Both the position numbers and the translations under genes were made by a program. A stretch of DNA of 64,000 nucleotides from contig CM041297.1 of the NCBI GenBank assembly GCA_023052935.1, positions 3,648,280 to 3,712,279 of the forward strand, read 5' to 3'. This document shows positions 12,615 to 23,307 of this stretch, piece after piece. Within the stretch, counting starts at the first letter, position 1, and each line of letters begins with the position of its first letter. The notes beneath the pieces are model-generated. The model did not search any database. It was not told where the DNA came from and was given only the letters and a program-made list of their open reading frames with translations. The stretch is from Piezodorus guildinii. Taxonomy: Eukaryota > Arthropoda > Insecta > Hemiptera > Pentatomidae.

Positions 12615-13522
12615 TTACTTTCACTTACTATATATAGTAAGGGGAAGTATTGCGATCGTGAAAATTTTCGGATTCCAGTTTTCAGCGGAAACAATCAGCA
12701 AACAGCAAACAACACTACAATATGAGGTATAAATAACCAAGTCCCGCAAAAAGGTCTGTGTGTGTGTGTGTGTGGTAACTCCCGGGCGGAAACGGTAAGT
12801 CCTATGAAACTGAAATTTCATATTTAAGACAACTATACGCCCGAGACGTGACAAAACTTTTTTCATCAAGATGAGCTTACTAGAAGAGGCACTTTATACC
12901 ATGCATTTTGCACCTTTTTTCGATTTTCTCGAAAACGGTTCCGACGATTTTGATTAAACTAGCTATATCGATGTAAAATTTAATGGGCTTTAATATCATG
13001 TAGATTTTATTTGGATAAAAATGGTCTGACAGGGCTTAAATACTGATATTTTAAATTTTCTTCCCCTAAAGTACCTTTAATTATAGATTCAATAATAATA
13101 ACTAGATTATCTTGTTAACGCTGATGAAAAACAGGTATATATATAAATTGAATCAATTCGATACCCAACTAAAGGAGAAAACAGAAAAAATATTTTTTTA
13201 ATGCAATTTTTCGTTTTTGAACATAAGAGCAGTAATATACATGTATGATATACCGTTGGAAAGCTAAAGATTTTAGAAAAAATATCATCTCATACACAAG
13301 CTTTTAGAAGTTAATAGAGTGTGATGAGAAGAAGATAGCACTAACTGATTATTTTAGATAATAATATAATAGTTTTTTTAATGAAACACATGTTTCTATA
13401 TAAATTAAATTTATTTAATTCTTTAATAGTTCCACGGATTTTTAACTCTAACTTTAGTTGAAAATTCTTTCATTGATTTTTCAAATTGATGTAAGTGAAA
13501 GTCGTGTGTTGCCCGCACCAGA
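12615..13522 (-). mobile_element. HINE-A, near full-length
   Basis: Runs from 'actttcacttactatatata' to 'gtgttgcccgcaccaga'. It includes the (TG)n tract near 12755-12773 and an aberrant patch at 12690-12735 ('atcagcaaacagcaaacaac') replacing the usual 'acgttttagggtcccctgag'. Another copy starts only a few T residues later in the same orientation. Confidence 0.85.
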
Positions 13523-13527
13523 TTTTT

Positions 13528-14412
13528 TACTTTCACTTACTATATATAGTAAGGAGAAGTATTGCGATCGTGAAAATTTTCGAATTCCAGTTTTCAACGG
13601 AAATACACGTTTTAGGGTCCCCTGAGTCCAAATAACCAAGTCCCGCAAAAAGGTCTGTGTGTGGTAACTACCGGGCGGAAACGGTAAGTCCTATGAAACT
13701 GAAATTTCATATTTAAGACAACTATACGGCCGAGACGGGACAAAACTTTTTTCATCAAAATGAGCTTACCAGAAGAGGCACTTTATACCATGCATTTTTC
13801 ACCTTTTTTCGATTTTCTCAAAAACGGTTCCGACGATTTTGATTAAACTAGCTATATCGATGTAAAATTTAATGGGCTTTAATATAATGTAGGTTTCATT
13901 TGGGTAAAAATGGTGTGACAGAGCTTAAATACCGATATTTTAAATTTTCTTCCTCTAAAGTACCTTTAATTTTGTAGATTCGATAATAATAACTAGATTA
14001 TCTTGTTAACGCTGATGAAAAACAGCTAAATATATAAATTGAATAAATTCGATACCCAACTAAAGGAGAAAACAGAAAAAATATTTTTTTATGCAGTTTT
14101 TTGTTTTTGAACATAAGAGCAGTAATATACATGTATAATATACCGTTGGAAAGCTAAAGATTTTAGAAAAAATATTATCTCATACATAAGCTTTTAAAAG
14201 TTAATAGAGAGTGATGAAATGACCATAAAACTAACTGATTATTTTAGATAATAATATAATAGATTTTTTAATGAAACACATGTTCCTACAGAAATTTAAT
14301 TTAATTAATTCTTTAATAGTTTCACTCATTTTTATCTCTAACTGTTTTTGAAAATTCTTTGATCGATTTTAAAAATGGAGGTAAGTGAAAGTCGTGTGTT
14401 GCCCGCACCAGA
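13528..14412 (-). mobile_element. HINE-A, near full-length, tandem to previous copy
   Basis: Begins 'actttcacttactatatata' and ends 'gtgttgcccgcaccaga' followed by a T run. It has only a short TG tract ('tctgtgtgtggtaac'). Head-to-tail with 12615-13522, separated only by oligo-T. Confidence 0.88.
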
Positions 14413-14466
14413 TTTTTTTTTTTTAACTCTTATCTTTCTTTAAAAGATGTTACATTTATTTAGACA

Positions 14467-14508
14467 ACTGAGGTATGTACAATTCTTGTGTTGTGCGCAC
14501 TAATTTTT
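14467..14508 (-). mobile_element. Degenerate HINE-A terminal fragment
   Basis: 'gaggtatgtacaattcttgtgttgtgcgcactaattttt' resembles the HINE-A terminus 'gaggtaagtgaaagtcgtgtgttgcccgcaccagattttt' with many substitutions. Confidence 0.5.
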
Positions 14509-14724
14509 GTTTTATCTATTCTTACTATTTCATGGCCCCAATACAACCTTTTGATTTTACAATAAATCATTTATTGTATTTTAGAAAATCGATGGATATT
14601 ATCACCATCATCCATATATGTACATATGTAAAGAACTATTTAGTACTCAATATCACTTTATCTATAAAAATAAATAAATGATTCGCTTTATATAAATAAT
14701 TTGTTTTCGTTTTTAATTCTTACC

Positions 14725-14890
14725 CTGACACAATGAGATTAAGCAGTCCCATAGCAATGGCATCCTCAGGGGAGCCGTCCCTAGGATTCATGCCACCGTA
14801 ATTGAAATAATATCGACTCGTCCCAGCGGGATTCGAACCCAGGCCTCAGTAATCAATTATGTAGCTCGTAGGGTGGCATTTCTGCAATAT
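14725..14890 (-). repeat. tRNA-like SINE relic (SINE-2-related)
   Basis: On the minus strand 'cctgggttcgaatcccgctgg' is a strong B box, followed by 'gacgagtcgatattatttc' and a short body. Its arrangement (B box, then 'atattattt') matches SINE-2. No cloverleaf acceptor pairing is visible, so it is not a functional tRNA. Confidence 0.55.
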
Positions 14891-15164
14891 GTCAAGCATT
14901 ATTTCCTATAGGAGTTTTTAAATTTCGTTATTGAAACGAACAATGGTAATTATATTTATTTAATTATGCAATGTGACGTTTCAATATTTACCGATAATTA
15001 TGTTGAATGTATATAACTGTTTTGCAACCCAGCATTAGTAAGTAACCTTATTATGTGGTTTGTATTAAAATGAATTTAATATCAACAGCATGGAAAATAA
15101 TTTATTAGATTCAGTTCTAAATAAAAATACAATTTAATGATAGCTTAGAGAATGTTTTTGGTTT
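14891..15164. other. No gene recognised
   Basis: AT-rich unassigned DNA between the SINE relic and the R3 repeat. Confidence 0.5.
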
Positions 15165-15875
15165 ATTATTTTCAATAATAAACCTTTGTCAAAAAAAATT
15201 ACCTCTTCCCCTACCCTCGATGACATAAGTTTCAAGAAACGCAGAACCAGAATAAAAAACAAAAATCCGTTCGTCCGCCTTCAACGGTTTTTCTTCGAAA
15301 ATACTATTTATCTATTGAGATATATTACAATTTGTTTCTATATGAACATTAGTAATAGTGATATAAGATCCCATTCACACAATATATACAGTATACAATG
15401 ATAAAGTCAAATTACATAAAATATAATATATATAAAAAACAAAACAAAAAAACAACAACAACCTATTATTGAGATAAATGAAATAAAGAAGTAAGAAATA
15501 CATAAATACACACAATCATAACTATATACAATATTTACAATTTGCTAAAGGAACCCCGGACTGTGCCTTTTCCTACTAGAGGGAAAATCGGAGTCCAAGA
15601 AATCCCAGCGCCTCGCTCTCGGCCGCGTCACTGGCGTTAGCCAGTGGAGGCCGAGCTAGGGCGCCATAGCCCTTCGAAAAGACTGGACCAATATTTTCGA
15701 AGATAGGAACAAAAATACCTGGGCATACGTCGAAGATCATCACACATGTACGTTATTATGAGCTGATTAGTTTTAAAATGCCGGCTCATTAAAAACGATT
15801 TGATTCAATGATTCAGTTCTTTTTGAAAATAGAGAAATTGTTTTGAGGGTTTTTAAAAAAAAAAAAACTTGGTAA
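15165..15875 (+). repeat. Dispersed repeat R3, interrupted copy
   Basis: 15165-15330 ('tattttcaataataaacc', 'gtttcaagaaacgcagaacc', 'aaaatccgttcgtcc') and 15727-15875 ('gttttaaaatgccggctc', 'ttcaatgattcagttct') match successive blocks of R3 at 39165-39450. The 15331-15726 segment, GC-rich from 15545 and carrying a strong hairpin, is an insertion relative to that copy. Confidence 0.6.
15618..15655. other. Strong two-step hairpin
   Basis: CTCGGCC (15618-15624) pairs with GGCCGAG (15649-15655). CACTGGC (15629-15635) pairs with GCCAGTG (15640-15646). The internal loop is GCGT/GA and the tetraloop is GTTA. All 14 pairs are Watson-Crick. It lies in an unusually GC-rich insertion flanked by AT-rich DNA. 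It could be the 3' end of an unidentified retroelement; function unknown. Confidence 0.7.
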
Positions 15876-15945
15876 ATCATCATTTAGACATGTGGCTTTG
15901 ACTGGTAAGCAGCTACTCACACTAAATCTAAATTGTTCCACTGCA

Positions 15946-15980
15946 CCTGAAGATGGATGGCATTGTAGCCGAAACGTAGT
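15946..15980 (+). ncRNA. Degenerate hammerhead-like motif of a Penelope-like terminal repeat
   Basis: 'cctgaagatggatggcattgtagccgaaacgta' keeps the GAAACGTA block and a GGC/GCC stem II, but has CTGAAGA in place of CTGATGA. The core is therefore mutated and probably inactive. Classified by comparison with 45042 and 50790. Confidence 0.4.
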
Positions 15981-16052
15981 GCGATTTTTTTAAATAAAAT
16001 AGTGGTGAAGTAGACATCAGCCTCCAATTTTATTCAACTTGGTAAATTATAA

Positions 16053-16906
16053 AAAAGAAAACATCATTCCACTATACAACAATCTCATCGTTTAGTTGAT
16101 TTTATTTCAAATTCACTGGAGTCAAAAAAATATTGTCCAGGTGTTTTCCTTGACATTAGTCAGGCTTTCGACAAGGTTTGGCACGAAGGATTGCTTTGCA
16201 AACTGAAAATTTTACTTCCACCTACGTTCTATTTAATATTACTTTCATACCTTTCGGATAGACATTTTTCTGTCAAAGTGGGGACCGAACTCTCAGACAT
16301 TCAGCAAATTAAGGCAGGTGTACCTCAGGGCAGTGTTTTAGGACCAATATTGTTTAACATTTACATGTCAGATCTTCCCCAGCACAATGGGACTCTTTTG
16401 GCTACTTTTGCTGATGATACAGCTGTTCTTTGTTCAGATAAGGATCCTTTACAAGCGGCAATATCCGTCCAAAACCACCTTGATGAAATTTCTGCTTGGG
16501 CTTCTAGGTGGAAAATAAAGATGAATGAGTCCAAAAGTGCTCATGTAGTGTTCACCCTGAACCATAAACCTTCTCCTCCCATTAACTTTAATAATATTCC
16601 TATTCCTACTTCCGACGAAATTCGATATTTAGGTATTCACTTGGACAAAAGACTGACCTGGAGGACCCACATTCGACAAAAACGCAAAGAACTCAACAGA
16701 CGATACGGTCTTTTATCTAGATTACTTGACAGACGCTCTAAATTATCATTAACCAACAAACTAACTCTTTACAAAGTTTTGCTAAAACCAATCTGGACAT
16801 ACGGGATAGAACCGTGGGGCTCTGCTAAACCATCAAGTATCCAAAGAATATAGTCTTTTCAGTCGAAAGTGCTGCGCAAAATAGTGGACGCACCATTCTA
16901 CAGTTA
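16053..16906 (+). pseudogene. Jockey-like reverse transcriptase fragment
   Basis: Reads in one frame from about 16053 to a stop at 16851. It starts with KHHSTIQQSHRLVDF, then FLDISQAFDKVWH (RT motif with catalytic D), AGVPQGSVLGPILFN, FADDTAVLCSD (catalytic FADD box), MNESKSAHVVF and IRYLGIHLDKRLTW. The C-terminal WTYGIEPWG region follows. These motifs place it in the Jockey clade of non-LTR retrotransposons. The expected N-terminal endonuclease and first RT motifs are absent. After the TAG stop the frame continues with FQSKVLRKIVDAPFYS, so the stop is a nonsense mutation rather than the natural end. A dead copy; function in life would be target-primed reverse transcription. Confidence 0.92.
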
Positions 16907-17410
16907 TAGAATGAGACTTAACTTATAAATAATATACAGTAATTATTAATAACTTCCTTTTCTATACCTGAGGGTGTCACCCATAAACCTAGAAAGGACA
17001 GACCAAGTACCGACAAAGAACACATACCTGTACTTAGGACACAGAACCCAACATCTGGAAGCACTTCCTTTGTGGCGCCCATCATGCCGCTTCCTCATCC
17101 CCTCTACAAAACCTTGCTATATATACCCTTTGATCCTCAAAACCCATCACTGACTCCAACAGGACGGCCACAGCGCTGGCAGGACTACGTACAAACTCTC
17201 AGACTAGACTGAGAAAACATAACTTCCTTTCATTGACTCAAAAAGACTAGTGAGCCCCATCACTAGAACTGACTCATAAACTGCTTCCCGACCCCGAAAA
17301 TCTCCCTATCCTCAGACCCCTCTTAGAATGCATCTGATGCAGTAAAAGAGGACCCTTGATTCCTTCCCTTATCCTTCCTTGACTTCAACCCCAAATCCCA
17401 TGGGGCTTAG

Positions 17411-17485
<75 letters not shown>
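16053..17485 (+). mobile_element. Jockey-clade LINE, 5' truncated, with poly(A)
   Basis: A 5'-truncated copy starting within the reverse transcriptase domain, followed by about 560 bp of 3' untranslated sequence and an uninterrupted A tract at 17411-17485 (75 A). The long pure tail suggests a fairly recent insertion. I could not identify a target site duplication: the flanks 'ggtaaattat' and 'cccatcactc' do not match. Confidence 0.85.
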
Positions 17486-17487
<2 letters not shown>

Positions 17488-18598
17488 CATCACTCTAGTT
17501 GTAACATTTACTTGTGTCACACTCATAGAAGGATACCTCGGAATGTACACTTATAGTCACCCTAACTCCTCAGCACATTTTATTGTATTCTGAATATCCA
17601 TTTTGTATTCTGATAATAAAAGCAGTATTTTAATATCATCACTGTGTGTGATTCATTAACTTACGTAACAAATGACGTCATACATAACGACTTAAACATT
17701 CCGACAATTTCAGCCACTGCTACAGAACAATACAATAACTTCCACTAAAGACTAACATACAACACCAACCCTCTTACAGAAACATTAAAATGCTCTACGA
17801 ATCCTTACAGCCCACCCCGACGACAACGCAGGCGGTGGCCAAGAGATATGTTGATCACTTAACGAACTCTGCTCTGATGAGCCGCTGCTTCAGCAGTCCA
17901 CAAATTTGCTTATTGCAAAAGAAATGCAGATGGCAAATTAAATTTTATGTCAAACTTTTTGTTTTGTAATAAATAAATAAACTTGACCCATAGATACGCC
18001 CATAACTCGGTTATTCTTTGAAGATGGTGAAATTTGTTTTAGAGTTTTCGAATCAAGAAACCTCTGTTAACTGTAAAAAAGAAAAGAAAAAATTGAAATT
18101 ACACCTATATATACGTCCATGACTCAATTATTTTTAAAGAAAGAGAAAAATGTGATCTATACAAATTTTAATTGATTAATTGTGTGTGGTCACAAATTTT
18201 CAATGCTATTCGATAAAGAACTATGTTTCCTACAAAACGAAAAAAGAACCAATGAAATCCGTCAAGAAATAACGGAGATATAGCGTTTTGAAATTAGCAA
18301 TGGAGATAGGCCATTTTCATTTGATTAATTAATTTCTTTAGAATTATTCAATTGTCTTTTAATAACTTTATAAACATCCAAATATAAGTATTTGGAAATA
18401 TATGGAAATCGTTGAGTAATAATTTGCAGAGTTTTTTTAGATGATTTTTCCCAGAGCCTGACGCATCATACATACTAGTAAGTAGTTCTTTTTTGTTTAA
18501 AAAAATATATTTGTTTAAATTTATAAATGTATTTTCATTAATAAATTCAATAAATGTGATAATATAGCAAACTATCGCCTAATATAAATGTAGAGAAG
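17486..18598. other. No gene; diverged repeat pieces
   Basis: 17490-17980 has no recognised content. 17985-18480 contains short phrases such as 'agatacgcccataactcggttattc' and 'aatttgcagagttttttta', which recur in R3 copies at 39540-39790 and 40960-41150. It is therefore probably an old R3 relative. Confidence 0.5.
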
Positions 18599-18804
18599 GG
18601 GTCACCTGTGGTGTGGTGCCTAGAAAAATAGCCTTCTATGCCCAAGGTTGCCTGTTCAAACCCGGCAGGATTTTGAAATTACGGATGGCCCTAGGATTTT
18701 TTAATGGAAGAGCCAAATCTGTGGTTATACCGCCCTTCGGTATTGAAGTAAAATATAGGTCTCGAGAAAATGTGATTCGTAAAAGATCCCTATACTAATT
18801 AAAC
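18599..18804 (+). repeat. SINE-1 copy, diverged and truncated
   Basis: Head 'ggggtcacctgtggtgtggtgcctag', B-box-like 'tgttcaaacccgg' and body 'ccctaggattttttaatgg' are present. A small insertion lies after the B box and the copy is cut after 'gatccctatactaattaaacct', where a HINE-A fragment abuts. Confidence 0.8.
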
Positions 18805-18890
18805 CTAAGGCACTTAAACCCTGTCAGACTATTCAAACAAAGGAATGAAACCTCCATTATATGTAAACCCCCTTAATTTTACATCGATTA
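18805..18890 (+). mobile_element. HINE-A internal fragment
   Basis: 'cacttaaaccctgtcagactattcaaac', 'gaatgaaacct' and 'ttttacatcgat' match the + orientation HINE-A body in shortened form. Confidence 0.65.
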
Positions 18891-19599
18891 TTAAATATAC
18901 ACATAAAAAATTAGCAGTTATTATTTGTTTATTTTATTGACATAGGCAATCAAAAACAAGGGTGATGTTTGCCAGTCTAAAATATTGCTATTGATAAGTA
19001 TTGAGGATACTGAGAAAAGTAAATTCATTATTAAATAATTTTGATATTAATCAAATAAATGTTAATAAGCCTTTGTCGGCAAAAGTTCAAAAGGAGTTTA
19101 CCTACTCCCCTTGAAATTTCCCATGGACACCCCGCGATACTCCAGAGACTTCCAAGTCCCAGCTACTAGAGTGAACAAGGGCTGGACCACCGACTTCGGG
19201 CACTTCCCATATCAGGCCTTCCCTCTTTTGTCCTGTAAGAGATCTGCAATTTCCCAAAATATGGTACTTTTGAAAAGAAGAGAGGATAGAGGTGACGAGG
19301 ATGAAAAATGAGATTGGAAGAGGTCAGTCGGGTTCCATCCACAAGAAGAGGGTAGTCGTATTCCAGAGGCAGAAGGGTGGAAGACCTTCCACGGAGGCCG
19401 TCAGAGATCTGAGAGTGGAGTCGTGGATGCTGGGGAACGCCTGAGACAAATTCCATCTTCGCTAGCCGACTAAAGTGTTCTAAGTAACTTTTTTGTAATA
19501 TTGTATGGCACAGCTAGAAGTTACGAGTCCGTAAGTATTCTCATCCATAGTTCTAGACATTATATATTATAGACAAACAAGCAATTGTAATAGGATCCC
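18891..19599. other. No gene recognised
   Basis: Overlapping open frames at 19111-19456 on both strands lack any known domain and overlap each other, so I do not call them. The sequence is moderately GC-rich from 19110 to 19460. Confidence 0.5.
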
Positions 19600-20250
19600 A
19601 TCACCTCCTGAAAACTGTTCCTCATATCCCAACCCTGTTCCTCAATAGTAATCCTATAAATTTCCACCCTACTGTCAGAAATCTGGGAGTAACTTTCGAT
19701 CAAACACTATCCATCAAAAATCATATTTCCCTTTCAACCTTAAAGCGGCTGTATTCCCTGTCACCTATTCCCGCTTGAAACCCGAAAAGTCCTCGTTACC
19801 TCTCTAATATTTCCCCACTTCGACTATTGCTGTGCGGTATACGATGGTGTGTCTGGGGACCTCGAGGTAAAAATAAAACGTTTAATCAATTCCTTTGTTC
19901 GTTTCATCTTCGGGGTCTTAGGTACACCTCCGTGTCCCAATTTTATGGCGAGTTAAAGTGGCTTTACCCTTCCAATCGTCGCAAGTATTTCCTTGCGTCA
20001 TTCCTTTACCAAGTTATCCAATCCATCATACATTTTTGACCTCCTACAATTCAAATCATCTGTCCATCCTCGTTGTAAACGCTCCAGGCCTTCAGATTTA
20101 TACAGTACGGCCCACTGAACTGCACATTTCGGCAGATTCTTTCTCATTCGATTCACAATGCTATGGAATTAGATCCCTCCTTCCATCCGTCACACCAATT
20201 CTCTTTCTACTTTCAAATCCCGCATATTTGATCACTTATTGAATATCTAG
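19600..20250 (+). pseudogene. CR1/L2-like LINE reverse transcriptase C-terminal relic
   Basis: Pieced across frameshifts, the plus strand reads VRNLGVTFDQTLSIKNHIS, then IFPHFDYCCAVYDGV, then KRLINSFVRFIFGV. A final block with TMLWN and PPSIRHTNSLSTFKSRIFDHL closes it. The order (YLGV.D..L..H, HLDYCD.V, C.RF.FG, WN.LP..IR, FK..L..HL) is the canonical C-terminal part of CR1/L2-type LINEs. At least three frame breaks and stops show it is dead. A short AATAAA-containing tail near 20430 may be its 3' end. Assignment to CR1 versus L2 is not certain. Confidence 0.7.
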
Positions 20251-21065
20251 GCTCAATAGAATTGTAAATAAGCTTCTTTTTTAAATTTTTTTTTCTTCTC
20301 ATTTAAATATGTCTATTTTAAACCAGCAATTATTAATTTGTTTATATTTATTTAATTTACTCTAAGACTCTGAAGCCCTTTTTATACATTCTGTTCTAAA
20401 ATTCTTATTCTAAAGGGACATGTTCCAGAATAATAAAGAATTTATTTATTATTATAATTATTATATAGAGTTTAAGTTTCAAATCAGTGTATTAGTTATG
20501 TTTAATAATAACTGCTCTAATTGAAACCTGTTTAATTTAATTTTCCTTTGCATGCCACCTATCAATATTGATTAACACACCTTTGGAAAATACTCCAATG
20601 GTTCCAAAAAGTACAGTCCTTAAATACATTGAATATGTTAACTGATCTAGTCTTTGAAGGTACCGCTGCCTTAGAAAGCATCCGGTCAAGTCAAAAGCAT
20701 AACACTCTTTAAGCGAAATTAGTGCGATGCACTCACCACACCCTGTTATAGATAGAGGGATATTGATAAGGTATTTAGTAACAATATAGATTGAACTATA
20801 TCGCCTCAGAGCTTACTAAATAGCAATCAATTGACTGCTCCTGTAACATTTAGCCGGCTACTCAACTATTCACGACTACATAATCCTCCACTCGCGGTTA
20901 GCTCCTGACATGAGTACTGTCTCATCTGATACTAATGGATCTACGACCTCATGAGGGGTCAGTGCACATCGCTCCGAATGGAGTGAGTGTGGAGTGGCTG
21001 GAGTGTTGGAAAGCAGCTGGAATACCACCTCCATACTCTATCAATCTGCGTACACATCTGAAAAA
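20251..21065. other. No gene recognised
   Basis: AT-rich to 20640, then a less AT-rich unassigned segment (20640-21060) with no protein similarity that I recognise. The frame at 20935 runs directly into the HINE-A terminus and is not supported. Confidence 0.5.
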
Positions 21066-22086
21066 TCTGGTGCGCGCAACACATGACTTTCACTTACCTC
21101 TGTTGTTAAAATCAAATTAAAAATTTTTAAATACATGTAGAGATAAAAATAAATTGTTAAGGAATTAATTAAACTGAATTTCAATAGAAACATGAGTTTT
21201 ATTAAATAATCTAATATATTTTTCTCTACAACAATCAGTTAGCGTTTGGGGTAATCACCTCCAACTCAAATGTCAAGATGAACACAACTAGGGGCTCTGC
21301 TTCTATGACATGCCGCCAGATAGCAGCACGGTCAACATGAGTTTCCCTTTTCTGCTATTTTTCTCTGTTAGTTTTATCGGCTTTTCATCACTCTCCATTA
21401 CCCTTTACAATTCCGCGTATCGGATAATATTTTTTCTAAAATCTTTAGCTATCCAACGATATATTAAACATCTATATTACTATTCTTATGTTCAAAAACA
21501 AAAAAAAAATTGCATACAAAAATATGTTTGCACTTTTCTGCATTAATTGTTTATCGAATTCGCTCAACTTTGATATTTAGCCGTCCTTTATCAGTTCCAT
21601 TAAGATGATATGGTTAATCTTTTGGAACGTACAAAATCAAAGGTAGTACAGAGGAAGAAAATTTAAAATATCGGCATTTAAGTCCTGTCAGGCAATTTCA
21701 ACCAGAATTAAACTTACATGATATTAAAGCTTATTAAATTTTACATAGATATAGCGAGTTTAATCGTTAGAGCCGTTTTTGAGAAAATCGTAAAAAGGTG
21801 CTAAATGCATGGGATAAAGTAGGACTTCCTGTCAGCCGATTGTAGTGAAAAAGTTGCTGTAACATCTCGGGCGTATAGTTATCTTTAATATGATATTTCA
21901 GTTTTGGACGACTTTTCGTTTTCGCGCTAGACTTACCACACACACACACAGACCTTTTTTCGGGACTTGGTCATTTTACTCAGAAGCCCCTAAAATGTGT
22001 ATTTTTGTCGAAAACTGGTCGAATTCTAAAATGTTCACGATCGCAATACTTTCCCTTACTATATACAATATAGTAAGTGAATGTAA
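21066..22086 (+). mobile_element. HINE-A, full-length, with extra internal block
   Basis: Begins 'tctggtgcgcgcaacacatgactttcacttacctc' and ends 'actatatacaatatagtaagtgaatgtaaaaa'. It contains an (AC)n tract at about 21938-21950 and the 'catttaagtcctgtcaggc' block. A roughly 130-bp block at 21238-21355 ('ggggtaatcacctccaactc') is absent from most copies but shared with 61043-61886. Confidence 0.85.
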
Positions 22087-22107
22087 AAACAAATGGAGTG
22101 AATCAGG

Positions 22108-22277
22108 TAAGCGCACGCACCACGTGACTTTCACTTACTTCGGTAATTAAATTTTTTTTTATTAAAGTTAAAGATGAAAAAAGTTAACTATATTGAGGTT
22201 TGATTAAAAAATCTTTTATGTCATTATTTGTAATAGTCAGTTAGTTTTATACACTATTTATCACTCTCCATTAAGTT
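22108..22277 (+). mobile_element. HINE-A, 5' part only
   Basis: 'cacgcaccacgtgactttcacttacttcggtaattaaa' is a diverged 5' end. 'agtcagttagttttat' and 'tttatcactctccattaa' follow, and then the copy is truncated. Directly downstream of and in the same orientation as 21066-22086. Confidence 0.7.
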
Positions 22278-22412
22278 TCCCTCAGCAGCAGAAGGCTGAG
22301 GTGTTGGTAATAGTGAATTGTTCATGATGACCGAGAATATAATATTGGACTGTCTGGGGATTATTCATCATCACCTCTATGGATATTAGTTGGGTTATTT
22401 ATTTATATTTTT

Positions 22413-22980
22413 CTTTGAAAGCGGCGTGGTCTATTGGATTGAGCATTAGTCTACTGTTCTCCGGATCCTGGGTTCGAATCCCAGCTGTGGCGGAATATTA
22501 TTTATTCTGTTGTTGTTTGTTTATTTATTTAACGTCACTTTATGCTACTATGGCTAATCGGACAATGCTACAGCGGGAGTCCTAAATTTTACCTATCCAG
22601 GTTTTATTAGGATAGGGATCTTTAACGAGTACCTGACATCGCACAGGCTCGGGACCACCTTTTAACGTCCCATCCGAAGGACGGCGTAACTAAGGATTTT
22701 TTACTCCCATTAAAAAATCCTAGGACCACCTGCGGGTTTGAACCCGTAACCTTTTGCATAGGAGTCTGTTACGCTAACCGCCCATCTACAAGTGATCTCC
22801 GTTAATTCTGTTAATCCAGTCGGGAAGACCCTCCTGGGGCAGACCCTGCATCTACAAAGTGGGCACTAAAAAATTGGGGGAAATACCTTGTGGCCGTTGA
22901 CCTATAAACATTACGAATCTGTACACGTACTGAGCCGAGGACCCTTTATGGGTCGTAGTGGTACAGGTTTTTTTTTTCTA
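22413..22980 (+). repeat. SINE-2 (tRNA-derived), split by SINE-1
   Basis: Head has an A-box-like 'tggtctattggattgagca' and a B box 'gggttcgaatccc'. 'ggaatattatttattctgtt' then leads into an inserted SINE-1 (22511-22800). The body resumes with 'gttaattctgttaatcc' and ends 'gtggtacaggtttttttttt'. The same order without the insertion is on the minus strand at 29655-29935. 'attctgtt' on both sides is probably the SINE-1 target duplication. Confidence 0.75.
22511..22800 (-). repeat. SINE-1, full-length, inserted in SINE-2
   Basis: From tail 'tttgtttatttatttaacgtcactttatgc' to head 'gggtttgaacccgtaacc' (B box, reversed) and 'catctacaagtgatc'. Complete family structure. Confidence 0.88.
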
Positions 22981-23228
22981 TATTTTTATTTAGTTGACAT
23001 ATCTTTTAACTTAAATTTTGTCATTGATATGTTTTGATACTGTTGGTCCTTGGGGTGTGTATTTTAATTTTTTTTTTTTTTTTCTGTATGGATGGTGCTT
23101 TAAATTGTAAACTATATTACATACTATAAGATAAAACTATTGATAAAGGGAAGGGAAAAATGTAAGGTAAATTTATAACATTTCAACTAAATATAACAAC
23201 ATGTTATTAGATTGATAAGTACGCTGTG

Positions 23229-23298
23229 TGATCGCTTGTAGCTGGGTGGCTAGCATAACAGCCTCCTATGCCAAAGGTCACGGGTTCAAACCCGCAGC
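23229..23298 (+). repeat. SINE-1 head only
   Basis: tRNA-like part only: 'gatcgcttgtagctgggtggctagcataac' and B box 'cgggttcaaacccgcag'. The body is replaced by repeat R5 immediately after the B box. Confidence 0.8.
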
Positions 23299-23307
23299 TT
23301 ATCTTAT

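Noticed and set aside
19111..19456. Overlapping frames on both strands
   Set aside because: They overlap each other in antisense and neither shows a recognisable family.
22413..22486. Functional tRNA gene
   Set aside because: A and B boxes are present but the acceptor ends do not pair, and the same sequence with a common body occurs elsewhere, so it is a SINE head.
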